This document shows positions 36,631-48,837 of a stretch of DNA of 64,000 nt, one piece after another. The position numbers and the translations under genes were made by a program. The notes below the pieces were generated by a model. That model saw only the letters and a list, made by a program, of their open reading frames with translations. It was not told the DNA's origin and did not search any database. The stretch's first letter is position 1. Each line of letters begins with the position of its first letter. Source of the stretch: Sphagnum compactum (Eukaryota > Bryophyta > Sphagnopsida > Sphagnales); NCBI GenBank assembly GCA_965153455.1, contig OZ234493.1, forward strand, positions 11,770,213 to 11,834,212, given 5' to 3'.

Positions 36631-36836
36631 CTACTTACAGGTTCACATGTGGAGTTGTGGGAGAAATGCCCAGAAACTCTTTTCAGGCCAGGGCCTCAGT
36701 CAAGTGCATATTTTCAACCAGGGCATGACCAGGAAGAACCCTATACATACCCAGTGGACGCTTAATTTGATCCCTGATGTAAGCTCCTTTTTATTGATTC
36801 CAGGAGCTGTCAGTGCGATTGGATGAACTGCTGGCA
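36631..36836 (-). promoter_or_regulatory. Shared upstream segment, CHAT copy
   Basis: About 206 bases, roughly 95 percent identical by eye to 44696-44898 and 52063-52265. Those copies lie directly upstream of the two gasdermin-like genes; this one lies about 325 bases upstream of the CHAT ATG. On the minus strand the segment ends in a consensus GTAAGT donor (36638-36633), which could splice a leader exon to the acceptor at 36366. A role as promoter or leader is inference from position. Confidence 0.5.
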
Positions 36837-37600
36837 TGCCAGCACTAGTGCCCACATAAGTACACTTCCAATTACAAACTTGAGTTGTGGAACTGATACA
36901 ACTCGTTCACACTTACAGTTGATGAAAATCGGGAAAAATCTTCCAACCATAGTTTGCAATTGGATGTAGCTGTTTGTGAAAGTAGGGAGGGAGTTTACAG
37001 AAATACGGGTGGACAAAAAGCTTCACAACTGTTTCACCAGAGTGAGTACAATTTAACACTACAGGAAAAAATCTTGACAGGCACATTTTCCATGGCATAT
37101 TGTACTTGAACCTCATAACCAGCGAGGAGTCTGAGAATCAAAACACAAAATTCCCCTGATTAACAAATTAGTATCAGGAATTCTAGACATAGCCCCATGT
37201 TCCAGTCACCCAACTGAATGAGTTTGATGGAGACTGAGGAAAGTCCGTGTCAAACACTTCTTTGCAGACACAGAATTTACAGAATGGATCTGCTGAAGGA
37301 GTCACTGGCAGTCTCCAAATGGGTCCAAGATAGTGTACATATTTTTATCTAAAACGAGCTTGTACAAGGTGGGATTAAAAGACAACACCCACGATGACGA
37401 TGCATTCCAGAAGTATAATTTTGGATTGATGAAGCTGCGCTCATTAACTGCTTAGTGTCTTGATCCAAAGCTGAATCTGAAGCTGCAGACGTAGACTTCA
37501 ACCCTAAACTAGAACATCAAACTCAAAGTCATGGAATTGCTGTTGACAATTGCATGGTCTCTGATCCACAGTATTTTAGGTTTCATTTCTATCACTTCTC
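36837..37600. other. Segment present only in the left duplication copy
   Basis: About 760 bases that interrupt the similarity between 36631 onwards and 44696 onwards. In the right-hand copies the flanks are joined directly. No gene is seen in it. It was either inserted here or deleted in the ancestor of the other copies. Confidence 0.6.
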
Positions 37601-38504
37601 TATCGTGATTCCCCAAGGTTTCTCAGACGTCTCTGCATTTTATACACCCCACCCAGTTTCTCAACCTACATCAGCTTCATATCTTCAATTTTCGTTTGCA
37701 TCAATTCTTGGTTTTAGGACACACAGATGACACCAAAAAACCCCAGGCAATGGATCACTCAGGGCCTCTCCATCCTTTAACGGTACAAAAGCTATATGTA
37801 CCACCTCAGTAGAAAAATAATAATAGGACGAATCGTGGAAGGAAAATCGGAGTCAGAATCGTTGCAAGAAGTCCTTCCATCATTCTAAGGAACACCAACG
37901 TTAAGCACCCGTTTTCCGCAAGAAGCTCGACTAGAGTCGAGAGCTAAAAACCTTGGACACTGAAAGGCGTAGGGCTAGATATCAAAATGCACGTGAGCTC
38001 CAAGAATAGTGACCTCAAGCAATACCCGTATGTAATTTTACCAAGACTACGCACCCGCTGGCTACAGGCGCTCACGCTGGATCACACAATCACAGATCCT
38101 TCCTTGCTGCTGGTAGCCTTGATCACATCCAGAACTAGAAGCTATTGAAAACTGCTTGAAAACAAGTCAGAAACGAAACGTTGAAGGCTTATGAATTGAA
38201 AGAATAGTATCAACTAAAAAAATAATGCAAAGGTAGTACGCATCGGTTAATACAATCACAAAACTATGTCTCGCAACAACTAAAAAGGCTTGGAGCTTTT
38301 ATGTGCCCTCAAAATCAAAAGAGAATAAAAACCATGAAAGAAAAGAACAACTAAGCTTTAAGCTTCTATCTAAACTCAAAACCATCAAAGAAGAGAAGGA
38401 CAAGGTTTGAACCTGTAATCTGCACTCAAAACCATGACAGAAGAGAACGAAAGATTACCCATAATCATTCTATTATATATATTATCTCCTAACTCTAAAG
38501 AAGC

Positions 38505-38640
38505 CGCCAGTTACACCTAACCTAGCCGCCATCTAACCCTAATTCTAGCCGTCACCTAGCCGCCATCAAACCCTAACCCTAGCCGTCACCTAGCCGCCAT
38601 CTAACCCTAACCCTAGTCGTCGCCAAGCCCTAATTAGTTT
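38505..38640 (+). repeat. ~33-bp minisatellite with CTAACCCTAACCCTAGCCGTCA
   Basis: About three to four units built from CTAGCCGCCATC and TAACCCTAACCCTAGCCGTC. The related arrays at 45815-46000 and 53182-53367 carry about five units. Confidence 0.8.
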
Positions 38641-39367
38641 CCCCTTCTAAACCCTAACCTACTTACTAGGATGTGAATATTATTCATTCTTTTGATGAAT
38701 GTGAATAACATTCCCCAACTTTGAGGATTAGATTCAAATACTATTTTCAACAGAAGCATCACGCCTCTACCCAATCCGCGACAGTAGAGTTGACAGCTAA
38801 AGAAGCTCACGCGGAATTGCACCTTCCACAGATCCTCGCTTGCTGCTGGTAGCCTTGATCGCGTCCAGACCCAGAAGCAACACGCCCCTTTCTAATCCCC
38901 GACAGTAGAGTCGAGGTCTAAAGACCTTCGAGAGTTGACATCTTCGCAGAAGGTGCTTCGCGACCGGGTCCGCTTTTCTCCATCTTGGTCAGCATAGGCT
39001 ATATCATCAATGAAATCCCAAGTGGAATATTTCCAAGTGAAAATAAAAAGAACTGCAAAGTCTTCTTATTCCAAACAATGATGCACAAGCACAACTATCA
39101 TATGCCTTCACATTTCCTAAATACTTTCTCTCCTGTGTGTGCTCTAGTCTACTGAGCTATACCCCCATTTTGCTGCATTCCCTCCCCAGCATTTCCTGCT
39201 GCTCTTCACTCATTGTCAAAACTAATTGAGCACAACATGCCTGCAAAACCAGCTCCCAAAGGTCACCTATCGTTAACAGGCACTATTCCATGTCTTAGCA
39301 TTAATAGAGAACCCGATCATATCATTGTGCAAGATTCCCAGATTGCAGAATTTTGGCTGCATGAGAC

Positions 39368-41077
39368 TCATTCTTTCCCCTCTCGCCTTTCAAGTTTTGC
39401 TATGCCCTGTGGCTTAGTAGGTTGAAATCTGGGCTTCCCTTCATCTACCAGAAGCATTGCTAATTTGGACCCTGTCTTTGGAGGCCAGCGATACTCATCA
39501 CCACAATCCTCAGCAATTCCATCGCCCTTCTCCACCACTGCATGAATCAATGCAACATCTCCTTGATCAAGGCCTCGGAAAGAAAATGTAGCCTGGTTGC
39601 TAGTGATGTGCTCGGCTATGCTGAGCCGAGCACCGATTATAACTGCCGCTACAGCAGGCTTGTGAGCTATATCATGCACTGCCACATTGCTGATGCTCAC
39701 ATTGTGCTTGTCTGCCATTTGACTCAGCACAAGCAGAAGCCCCTGGATCCCACATGAATCAAACACCAAATCATGGTAAGACCCGGCTTGCCCTCCACTA
39801 GTATCAACAAATTGGTGGCATAAACACAATAGCACTTGCCAAGAAAGTTTTCTCAAATTCTTGTTTGACTCCATTTGGGATGATTCTAACCTGGAAAAGC
39901 ATCCAACCACCATCCCGCTCGTCAATTTTGCCTTTGTATTTGGAGAGGGACTGTGTGGTTAACTCAAATTTTTTTGGCCCAGGATGCCCCGAATACTTCT
40001 CTGACAGGAATCCCCTTAGTAGCGACCTGTCAACCACTGGATCCTCAACATCTGTCTGCAACTGACTAGACCCAAGATTCTGTCAACCAGGAGATGAGGA
40101 GGGAACGGCCGATGAGAAAATCATCCACCATTAGAAAAGTTCTACCCAGGGCACAATTCTCTGTACTTGTGCTCATCCTTTGGAATTAAGTACCACATCC
40201 ACGATCTTCAAGCTGTTGCAGTTGTGTTCCGTAAGGAAATACATACCCATATGCAAAGATCTTAACATTGTGTTTCAAGCACCATGCAACCATCTTCTTT
40301 TCTGGCCTTCGGTCTATAATTGAATATGCAATCTGCTCGGTCACCCTTCACAATGGGTCCAATTACCTAGGGCTTCCACAAAGAGGACATTGATATCTGA
40401 GACACTAGGAATGACAAATGTTCAAATGTCCCCTTCAGCCCAGAGGGTGTTATCGCACCAAAAGAAACCACAAGCAATCACATCAACAGAAAAAGAATTG
40501 ACGGGCAGAGGAAGTGAATTAACCTGCATTCTCAAGACTACCTTAGGAGCATAGACGCTTCCCCTCCGAGGGCATGAAGCCACAGCTGCTTGAGGAAGGG
40601 CAATAACCGGACGGTGAAGGTGACAAAATGGTGACCGCTAACTTCATCAGGAGTTCATTCCTAGCTTGGACCTTACCTTGACATTACAAGAGCTTGCCAG
40701 ATTTCTCTATTGATCTGTTCAAGTAAGCATCCATGTGTTGTTCATAATTACCCAGACCCCAGGAAAGCCAGGGCTTTATGGTCAGCCTTGAGACTTGCAA
40801 AAAAGGCACTGAGGTTAAGGGACAAGGTCTTTGATGCTTTTGGAGGTCGTACTGTGCACATGGTGTTGAAATATGAATAGAAACAGAGTCACATGGGCCA
40901 GAAGAGAGGTCAAACTTCACCTGGTTTGAGACAACTGGGATCACCCACTCCTCATAAAGTTTGGCCATATGCACAGTGTCAAAATTTGTTAGCCCCAGCT
41001 CCTTTATCTTACCCTCCAGTTTCAGTGTATATAACAACTTCATGGAATCAAAATAATGGACATTTGTAATATCCCAC
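39368..41077 (-). pseudogene. Aldo-keto reductase, 3' half only (copy A)
   Basis: Four exons equivalent to exons 5-8 of the gene at 54103-57834: 41077-40921 (WDITNVHYFDSM ... IPVVSNQ), 40332-40247 ([14 protein letters not shown]), 40065-39891 ([11 protein letters not shown] ... GGWMLFQ) and 39742-39368 ([19 protein letters not shown] ... GDCGDEYRW-like [12 protein letters not shown]). All four join in phase in this copy. The 5' exons with the cofactor and active-site region are absent; upstream is the 41105-41470 repeat block and then the gasdermin-like gene. It is therefore a truncated copy and unlikely to make an active enzyme. Confidence 0.75.
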
Positions 41078-41104
41078 CTGTAATGAAGCACAACAATGCA
41101 CCGA

Positions 41105-41470
41105 CCATGCTGCCGTCGTCTTCTTCTTCCTGCTGTGGAGTTACGCTGCAGCGTAGCTCCACGAAGAAAGTGATAGCAGCTGCAGTCGTCTTCTTCTTCG
41201 TGTTGCAAAATAAAGAAGAAGAAGAAGGCGACGACAGCTGCCGTCGCCTTCTTCTTCCTGCTGTGGAGCTCCACGAAGAAGGTGACGTGAGGAAAGGATA
41301 TAGGTAAAAGTGTATTACTAATTAATGGGAATGTATTGGGGAACACATAAAAACTTGGGGAGATATCTTGGGAACATGTTGGGAACAATTGGTAATGATG
41401 AAAACATAGTGGGATCACCAAACCTAACCATGTCAGCACACCGGTCATTTTTGTTGTGTTATTGTGCAAC
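41105..41470. repeat. CTTCTTC-rich foldback block plus GGGAACACAT repeat at the duplication joint (copy A)
   Basis: The left part has two direct copies of GCTGCCGTCGNCTTCTTCTT plus TGGAG/CTCCACGAAGAA, with an inverted pair of about 27 bases between them. A palindrome TACGCTGCAGCGTA lies inside the first copy. The right part has GGGAATGTATTGGGGAACAC phrases like those at 14.6-15.9 kb. The block begins exactly where similarity to the intact reductase gene ends (CGACCATG). The same block is at 48472-48837. Confidence 0.65.
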
Positions 41471-42953
41471 AAACAAATTTTTTACTAATTCTTGATGTGT
41501 TCAACACCCATTACCACCAAAAAAACAACCAAATAAGAGCACTACCAATGGAACATTGCACAAAAGGTTAAAGTGAACTAGCAACTGAGTATAACATGCA
41601 TTATCTGTACCAAAGCTGAAACGGATTTCCATATTCCTTGAACATATATGTTTAATATATCTTAAGTTTGCAATATTTTCATCATAGTGAATATCATCCT
41701 TTTATTTTGAGCATTATCTTTGCACGGTGTTTTATTTGTCCTAATGAAAGAAACATCTGCAACAGTGCATTGTTATGCTACAGATCAAAGTGTTCAGCAG
41801 TATAGGACACAGACTGTTCTGAGTATTTTGGTTTGCTTAGGTATCATCTACCTGCTACCAGTACACATGATATCATTTCATAAGCTTCCATAAATTAAAT
41901 AGTTGCTATTTTGAAAATGCCTTGAGGACTTTGAATGGTAAAGAAAATATTACTTTGTGATGTAGATTGTTCGGATGGTGAGAGTTGATCAGCATTTGTT
42001 TCACAAATAGACTTGGTTTAATAGGGACACAGGTAGCTTTGTGAGCCATTCTGAAACTAACATGAGGAGACTTCTTCTTGTCATCAAATGGTGAGATTAC
42101 TGTAAATTGTACCAATCAAAAGGCAAGCAATTGTAAAGGAAGGCTACATTTGTTGTAAGTGGGATCGAAGCAGGAATTACATGGCATTTGTAATGATGCA
42201 TGAAACCGTAGTTGTGGACAAGGTTTTTCTTCTATCAAACTTTCTTCTATCAAATTTGTTATCTCCTTCCTTCTGAATTGCATTGCTGGGTATTGTAGTG
42301 GTATGCCCAAATTGATAGTGTCAGTTCAAAGTAGTTAATTATTTGGTTGGGTCAGTGGGAACTATTATCCAGTTGTTGTGAACAGTTGATACTGGACTTT
42401 TGCATTGGAATACTAATGAGGACTTGTGCAGTTGATTCTCCCCTGATTGCATTCTCAATCTGCTCCTCACCAGTACTCAAAAATGCCCCTTAAAACTAAG
42501 GTTCAACCTCTCAATCTGCACAACAAACCTGGGTCCTAGGCAACATACCTATCTGATAAAAAAAATTGGACATCACAGAGGAATATCTCCTTTCCCACAT
42601 TGGTAAGAGATCATATCAAGATGCTTTTCGAGAATTAAGTTCCATCTTGCAAGGAGGAGGCTTTGAAATTTGACGTGGTAACCTATATGCCTAATACTCC
42701 TTCTCAACTCTTTTGACATTTCAAACATTCCATTATCAAAGTATTTCCATCAAAATAATCAGTCAATCCGCTTGTATCATGGAAGAGTCACAGGGACTTC
42801 ATGGTTCTTTGCAAGAGGAAATGGTACAGCTCTAATTTCACTACACAACATATGTGCTACTAGCATGACAGGTCGAGTTTACATTTATTTTCTTCCATTT
42901 ACACACTGTTGTGAAAATTGATTGATAGGAAACCCTATGGAAGAAATGTGGAA
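41471..42953. other. Intergenic in copy A, no gene seen
   Basis: About 1.5 kb between the repeat block and the gasdermin-like stop codon, identical to 48838-50320. Short open frames are chance. Confidence 0.5.
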
Positions 42954-44667
42954 TTACTTGTCCGGCTCTTCAGCTAGATTACTTGCTACAATTTCCAAGC
43001 ACTCTATGTCATCACCACTGTCATCGTGCATATCAGCAGGTAGTTTCAGAAACAGCCCTTTCAAATCCAGTTTTGGATCAATCCTCTTACTCTCGTGTTC
43101 ACCCCGTACAGTGGGTACAGCACTCCCTTCTTCAGCATGCCCAAATGAGAGAAATTCACCTGTGGAATCATACTGGGCATGAATAGCCCTGAACCCGAAG
43201 GCCCTCACCTTGTTATCTGGGACCGTGTACTCAAACAAGGGTTTCTTAGTTGCCGACACCCTGAAATTTGCCCCCACAGGTGGTCCTCCAACATGGACAG
43301 CGGTAATATCGGCTCCAACAGTACCGGAGTGGGAATCAACTGATTCCAGAATCACCTTCTTTGCTTCAAGGATCTCATAAATCACCCAGACGTCTTGCAT
43401 CCTGCAAATAACACGCAATTCCATTCAAGACGGTGTCACTGGTCCAGTGCTCTATGCACAAATCGCTCATGTAAAAGCACTGGTTTACTCCTACACATTA
43501 CAACATAGCTTTATCCCATTCTTTCACGTGTGCAGCCTGATTATTGAGAAGGAAAGATTTTGTGGGCATTAGAATGCTATGACATCATTCCCTGGGTATG
43601 TTGATTGGGTAAAAATCTTGTGTGGACAGACCGAGTCGTGACCTCACCTCTATACCAAAAGATTAGAGTGATGATAGTGTACATCGTCAGGATGCGGGTC
43701 TCGACCCCATCGAATGTGAAGAAACAACCACAATAATAACACCAAACACAAAATTTGATATCAGGAAGATCATTTGGTAGCTCTAAATTAGAACCTCTGG
43801 ATGAGAGGATGCAATAAGATCAAAGTTATCTCATGTAGAAGTCAGGGAGCTTGCCTTTCGCCGAACCAATTGAAAACGCCACCCCTTGGTTCGGACGAGT
43901 TCTTGTGTTTTCTCAACTTAGGCACGTCAGGCTTCCATTGTTGCGCGCCTATAATCTCCTCAAGCGCTGCCCTGTCCACACTGGCGATCTGCACACGCTG
44001 TAACTGGCATTCCAAGTGTTTGTCAACGTCGATGTCAAGATTTGCAGCAACCCCAAAGAAACGCAGGCTGGATTTCACTGAAGCCCTGGACTCGACTCTG
44101 TGCTTAATGTCCAGCTGCGCTCGGTCCAATTTGAAGAACTCTTCGTCACCTTCCTCGCATTCTGCAGTCACCAAAACCGAACAATGAGCATCCATCGAAG
44201 GTCTCTCATTTACAGCTCCAGTTGACAACATGTCCTTCAACACCACACCAGTTCGTCCGCCCACTCGTACAGTCCAGAAAATCAAATGATCAAGCTAAAG
44301 CAAGCCGGCAAAAGACCGTCACACAATGTACGACTTCGGTTTCTTCAGGGATAATTGTCGATATCCCAAGTTGACTAAAGCAGAGATGGTGAGTTTTGCA
44401 ATATCCCCGAACAAAATCACTGCACGAATCCTTACCCGCATTTGATTTAAAACGTTTGAGCCCCTCACGAAGACGATCGGCAGCCTCCTTCGATTCTTTG
44501 GAGCCCAGCTTGAACATGGGGCCAATGTTGTAAAGGACGGGACTCGAGCCCTTCCTGCTCGTCTTCACCAAAATATCCAAGAGCCCAACGCGACCCTCAG
44601 ACTTCAAAGGGTCCACGGCGAAAGCAGCGTGCTCTTGGTAGAGGTACTTTTGCCATGAATGAGACAT
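42954..44667 (-). CDS. Gasdermin-like pore-forming protein (bacterial-type), copy 1
   Basis: Three exons, 44667-44436, 44263-43855 and 43401-42954, give 362 residues. Intron 1 is GT-AG (donor GTAAGG). Intron 2 fits a GC-AG intron (AAAG|GCAAGC, acceptor ATTTGCAG) and keeps the phase exactly. The order of elements matches the gasdermin pore domain, and most closely the bacterial form: an N-terminal part GLLDILVKTSRKGS and VLYNIGPMF; an alternating polar/hydrophobic strand region (SVKSSLRFFGVAANLDIDV); a strand-turn region DVWVIYEILEAKKVILE (217-233); VGANFRVSA; and YTVPDNKVRAFGFRAIHAQYD (about 272-292). A tail of about 70 residues follows, acidic near the end (DDSGDDIE). In known gasdermins the C-terminal part holds the pore domain inactive until a protease removes it, after which it oligomerises in membranes. 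No N-terminal cysteine like the lipidated one of bacterial members is seen. The family call is by pattern, not by search. The CHAT protease gene is the neighbour on the same strand. Confidence 0.65.
43620..43725. other. Intron 2 segment with a tRNA B-box-like motif (copy 1)
   Basis: GGGTCTCGACCCC inside the gasdermin-like intron resembles a tRNA B box and may mark a SINE remnant. No cloverleaf could be drawn. The identical segment is at about 50987-51092. Confidence 0.2.
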
Positions 44668-44695
44668 TTCGTGAGTGAGCACCTTGCCTTAGGAG

Positions 44696-44898
44696 CTACT
44701 TACAGGTTCACATGCGGAGTTGTGGGAGAAATGCCCAGAACCTCTTTTCAGGCCAGGGCCTCCGTCAAGTGGCCATTTTCAACCAGGGCATGACCAGGAA
44801 GAACCCTATACATACCCAGTGGACGCTTAATATGATCCCTGATGGAAGCTCCTTTTTATTAATTCCAGGAGCTTTCAGTGCGATTGGATGAACTGCTG
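44696..44898 (-). promoter_or_regulatory. Shared upstream segment, gasdermin copy 1
   Basis: Starts 29 bases upstream of the gasdermin-like ATG at 44667. It is about 95 percent identical to the segment upstream of the CHAT gene. Beyond it, similarity to the CHAT upstream region resumes after the 760-base gap and continues through 2.5 kb to the reductase 3' exon. Confidence 0.5.
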
Positions 44899-45814
44899 GC
44901 TCTAACGTGATTCCCCAAGGTTTCTCAGACGTCTCTGCATTTTATCCACCCCACCCAGTTTCACAACCTACATCAGCTTCATATCTCAATTTTCCTTTGC
45001 ATCAATTCTTGGTTTTAGAACACAGATGACATCAAGAAATCCCAGGCAATGGACCACTCTGAGCCTCTCCATCCTTCTACGGTACAAAAGCTATATGTAG
45101 CACCTCAGTAGAAAAATAAATAAGACAAATCGTGGCAGGAAAATCGGAGTTAAAATCGTTGGAGAAGTCCTTCCAACATTCTAAGGAGCACCAACGTTAA
45201 GAACCCGTTTGCCGCAATAAGCTCGACTAATGTCGAGAGCTAAAAACCTTGGACACTGAAAGGCGTAGGACTAGATATCAAAATCATTTGCACGTGAGCT
45301 ACAAAATAAGTGACCTAAAGAAATACCCGTATGTAATTTTAACAAGACTACGCACCCGCTGGCTACAGGCGCTCACGCTGGATCACACAATCACAGATCC
45401 TTCCTTGCTGCTGGTAGCCTTGATCACATCCAGAACTAGAAGCTATTGAAAACTGCTTGAAAACAAGTCAGAAACGAAACGTTGAAGGCTTATGAATAGA
45501 AAGAATAGTATTAACTAAAAAAACAATGCAAAGGTAGTACGCATCGGTTAATACAATCACACAACTATGTCTCGCGACAACTAAAAAGGCTTGGAGCTTT
45601 TATGTGCCCTCAAAATCAAAAGAGAATAAAAACCATGAAAGAAAAGAACAACTAAGCTTGAAGCTTCTATCTAAACTCAAAACAATCAACGAAGAGAATG
45701 ATAAGGTTTGAACCTGTAATCTGCACTCAAAACCATGACAGAAAAGAACGAAAGACTATCTAAAATCATTCTATTATATATATTATCTCCTAACTCTAAA
45801 GAAGACGCCAGTTA

Positions 45815-46000
45815 CACCTAACCTAGTCGCCATCTAACCCTAACCCTAGGGGACACCTAACCGCCATCTAACCCTAATCCTAGCGGTCACCTAGCCGCCA
45901 TCTAACCCTAATCCTAGCCGTCACCTAGCCGCCATCTAACCCTAACCCTAGCCGTCACCTAGCCGCCATCTAACCCTAACCCTAGTCGTCGCCAAGCCCT
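45815..46000 (+). repeat. ~33-bp minisatellite (copy B)
   Basis: About five units of TAGCCGCCATCTAACCCTAA and CCTAGCCGTCACC, an expanded relative of 38505-38640. Confidence 0.8.
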
Positions 46001-46735
46001 AAGTAGATTCCCCTTCTAAACCCTAACCTACTTACTAGGATGTGAATATTATTCATTCTTTTGATGAATGTGAATAACATTCCCCAACTTTGAGGATTAG
46101 ATTCAAATACTATTTTCAACAGAAGCATCACGCCCCTTCCCAATCCGCGACAGCAGAGTTGACAGCTAAAGAAGCTCACGCGGAATTGCACCTTCCACAG
46201 ATCCTCGCTTGCTGCTGGTAGCCTTGATCGCGTCCAGACCCAGAAGCAACACGCCCCTTTCCAATCCCCGACAGTAGAGTCGAGGTCTAAAGACCTTCGA
46301 GAGTTGACATCTCCGCAGAAGGTGCTTCGCGACCGGGTCCGCTTTTCTCCATCTTGGTCAGCATAGGCTATATCATCAATGAAATCCCAAGTGGAATATT
46401 TCCAAGTGAAAATAAAAAGAACTGCAAAGTCTTCTTATTCCAAACAATGATGCACAAGCACAACTATCATATGCCTTCACATTTCCTAAATACTTTCTCT
46501 CCTGTGTGTGCTCTAGTCTACTGAGCTATACCCCCATTTTGCTGCATTCCCTCCCCAGCATTTCCTGCTGCTCTTCATTCATTGTCAAACTAATCGAGCA
46601 CCCCATGCCTGCAAAACCAGCTCCCAAAGGTCACCTATCGTTAACAGGCACTATTCCATGTCTTAGCATTAATAGAGAACCCGATCATATCATTGTGCAA
46701 GATTCCCAGATTGCAGAATTTTGGCTGCATGAGAC

Positions 46736-48444
46736 TCATTCTTTCCCCTCTCGCCTTTCAAGTTTTGCTATGCCCTGTGGCTTAGTAGGTTGAAATCTGG
46801 GCTTCCCTTCATCTACAAGAAGCATTGCAAATTTGGACCCTGTCTTTGGAGGCCAGCGATACTCATCACCACAATCCTCAGCAATTCCATCGCCCTTCTC
46901 CACCACTGCATGAATCAATGCAACATCTCCTTGATCAAGGCCTCGGAAAGAAAATGTAGCCTGGTTGCTAGTGATGTGCTCGGCTATGCTGAGCCGAGCA
47001 CCGATTATAACTGCCGCTACAGCAGGCTTGTGAGCTATATCATGCACTGCCACATTGCTGATGCTCACATTGTGCTTGTCTGCCATTTGACTCAGCACAA
47101 GCAGAAGCCCTGGATCCCACATGAATCAAACACCAAATCATGGTAAGACCCGGCTTGCCCTCCACTAGTATCAACAAATTGGTGGCATAAACACAATAGC
47201 ACTTGCCAAGAAAGTTTTCTCAAATTCTTGTTTGACTCCATTTGGGATGATTCTAACCTGGAAAAGCATCCAACCACCATCCCGCTCGTCAATGGTGCGT
47301 TTGTATTTGGAGAGGGACTGTGTGGTTAACTCAAATTTTTTTGGCTCAGGATGCCCCGAATACTTCTCTGACAGGAATCCCCTTAGTAGCGACCTGTCAA
47401 CCACTGGATCCTCAACATCTGTCTGCAACTGACTAGACCCAAGATTCTGTCAACCAGGAGATGAGGAGGGAACGGCCGATGAGAAAATCATCCACCATTA
47501 GAAAAGTTCTACCCAGGGCACAATTCTCTGTACTTGTGCTCATCCTTTGGAATTAAGTACCACATCCACGATCTTCAAGCTGTTGCAGTTGTGTTCCGTA
47601 AGGAAATACATACCCATATGCAAAGATCTTAACATTGTGTTTCAAGCACCATGCAACCATCTTCTTTTCTGGCCTTCGGTCTATAATTGAATATGCAATC
47701 TGCTCGGTCACCCTTCACAATGGGTCCAATTACCTAGGGCTTCCACAAAGAGGACATTGATATCTGAGACACTAGGAATGACAAATGTTCAAATGTCCCC
47801 TTCAGCCCAGAGGGTGTTATCGCACCAAAAGAAACCACAAGCAATCACATCAACAGAAAAAGAATTGACGGGCAGAGGAAGTGAATTAACCTGCATTCTC
47901 AAGACTACCTTAGGAGCATAGACGCTTCCCCTCCGAGGGCATGAAGCCACAGCTGCTTGAGGAAGGGCAATAACCGGACGGTGAAGGTGACAAAATGGTG
48001 ACCGCTAACTTCATCAGGAGTTCATTCCTAGCTTGGACCTTACCTTGACATTACAAGAGCTTGCCAGATTTCTCTATTGATCTGTTCAAGTAAGCATCCA
48101 TGTGTTGTTCATAATTACCCAGACCCCAGGAAAGCCAGGGCTTTATGGTCAGCCTTGAGACTTGCAAAAAAGGCACTGAGGTTAAGGGACAAGGTCTTTG
48201 ATGCTTTTGGAGGTCGTACTGTGCACATGGTGTTGAAATATGAATAGAAACAGAGTCACATGGGCCAGAAGAGAGGTCAAACTTCACCTGGTTTGAGACA
48301 ACTGGGATCACCCACTCCTCATAAAGTTTGGCCATATGCACAGTGTCAAAATTTGTTAGCCCCAGCTCCTTTATCTTACCCTCCAGTTTCAGTGTATATA
48401 ACAACTTCATGGAATCAAAATAATGGACATTTGTAATATCCCAC
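46736..48444 (-). pseudogene. Aldo-keto reductase, 3' half only (copy B), with one-base deletion
   Basis: Exons 48444-48288, 47699-47614, 47432-47258 and 47109-46736 correspond to exons 5-8 of the complete gene. Relative to copy A, one C is missing in GAAGCCCTGG at about 47105, right at the start of the last exon. The last exon then enters the wrong frame and would stop within a few codons. The 5' exons are absent, as in copy A. A non-functional duplicate. Confidence 0.75.
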
Positions 48445-48471
48445 CTGTAATGAAGCACAACAATGCACCGA

Positions 48472-48837
48472 CCATGCTGCCGTCGTCTTCTTCTTCCTGC
48501 TGTGGAGTTACGCTGCAGCGTAGCTCCACGAAGAAAGTGATAGCAGCTGCAGTCGTCTTCTTCTTCGTGTTGCAAAATAAAGAAGAAGAAGAAGGCGACG
48601 ACAGCTGCCGTCGCCTTCTTCTTCCTGCTGTGGAGCTCCACGAAGAAGGTGACGTGAGGAAAGGATATAGGTAAAAGTGTATTACTAATTAATGGGAATG
48701 TATTGGGGAACACATAAAAACTTGGGGAGATATCTTGGGAACATGTTGGGAACAATTGGTAATGATGAAAACATAGTGGGATCACCAAACCTAACCATGT
48801 CAGCACACCGGTCATTTTTGTTGTGTTATTGTGCAAC
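48472..48837. repeat. Foldback and GGGAACACAT block (copy B)
   Basis: Identical in sequence to 41105-41470, at the 7367-base period. Confidence 0.7.

Noticed and set aside
39213-39425. Plus-strand ORFs in the reductase units (also 46506-46793 and 53873-54160)
   Set aside because: Mostly antisense to, or flanking, the conserved minus-strand reductase exon; repeated only because the unit is duplicated.
43801-44187. Plus-strand ORF opposite gasdermin-like exon 2
   Set aside because: Shadow of the minus-strand exon, which has phase-compatible splice borders and family-like pattern.
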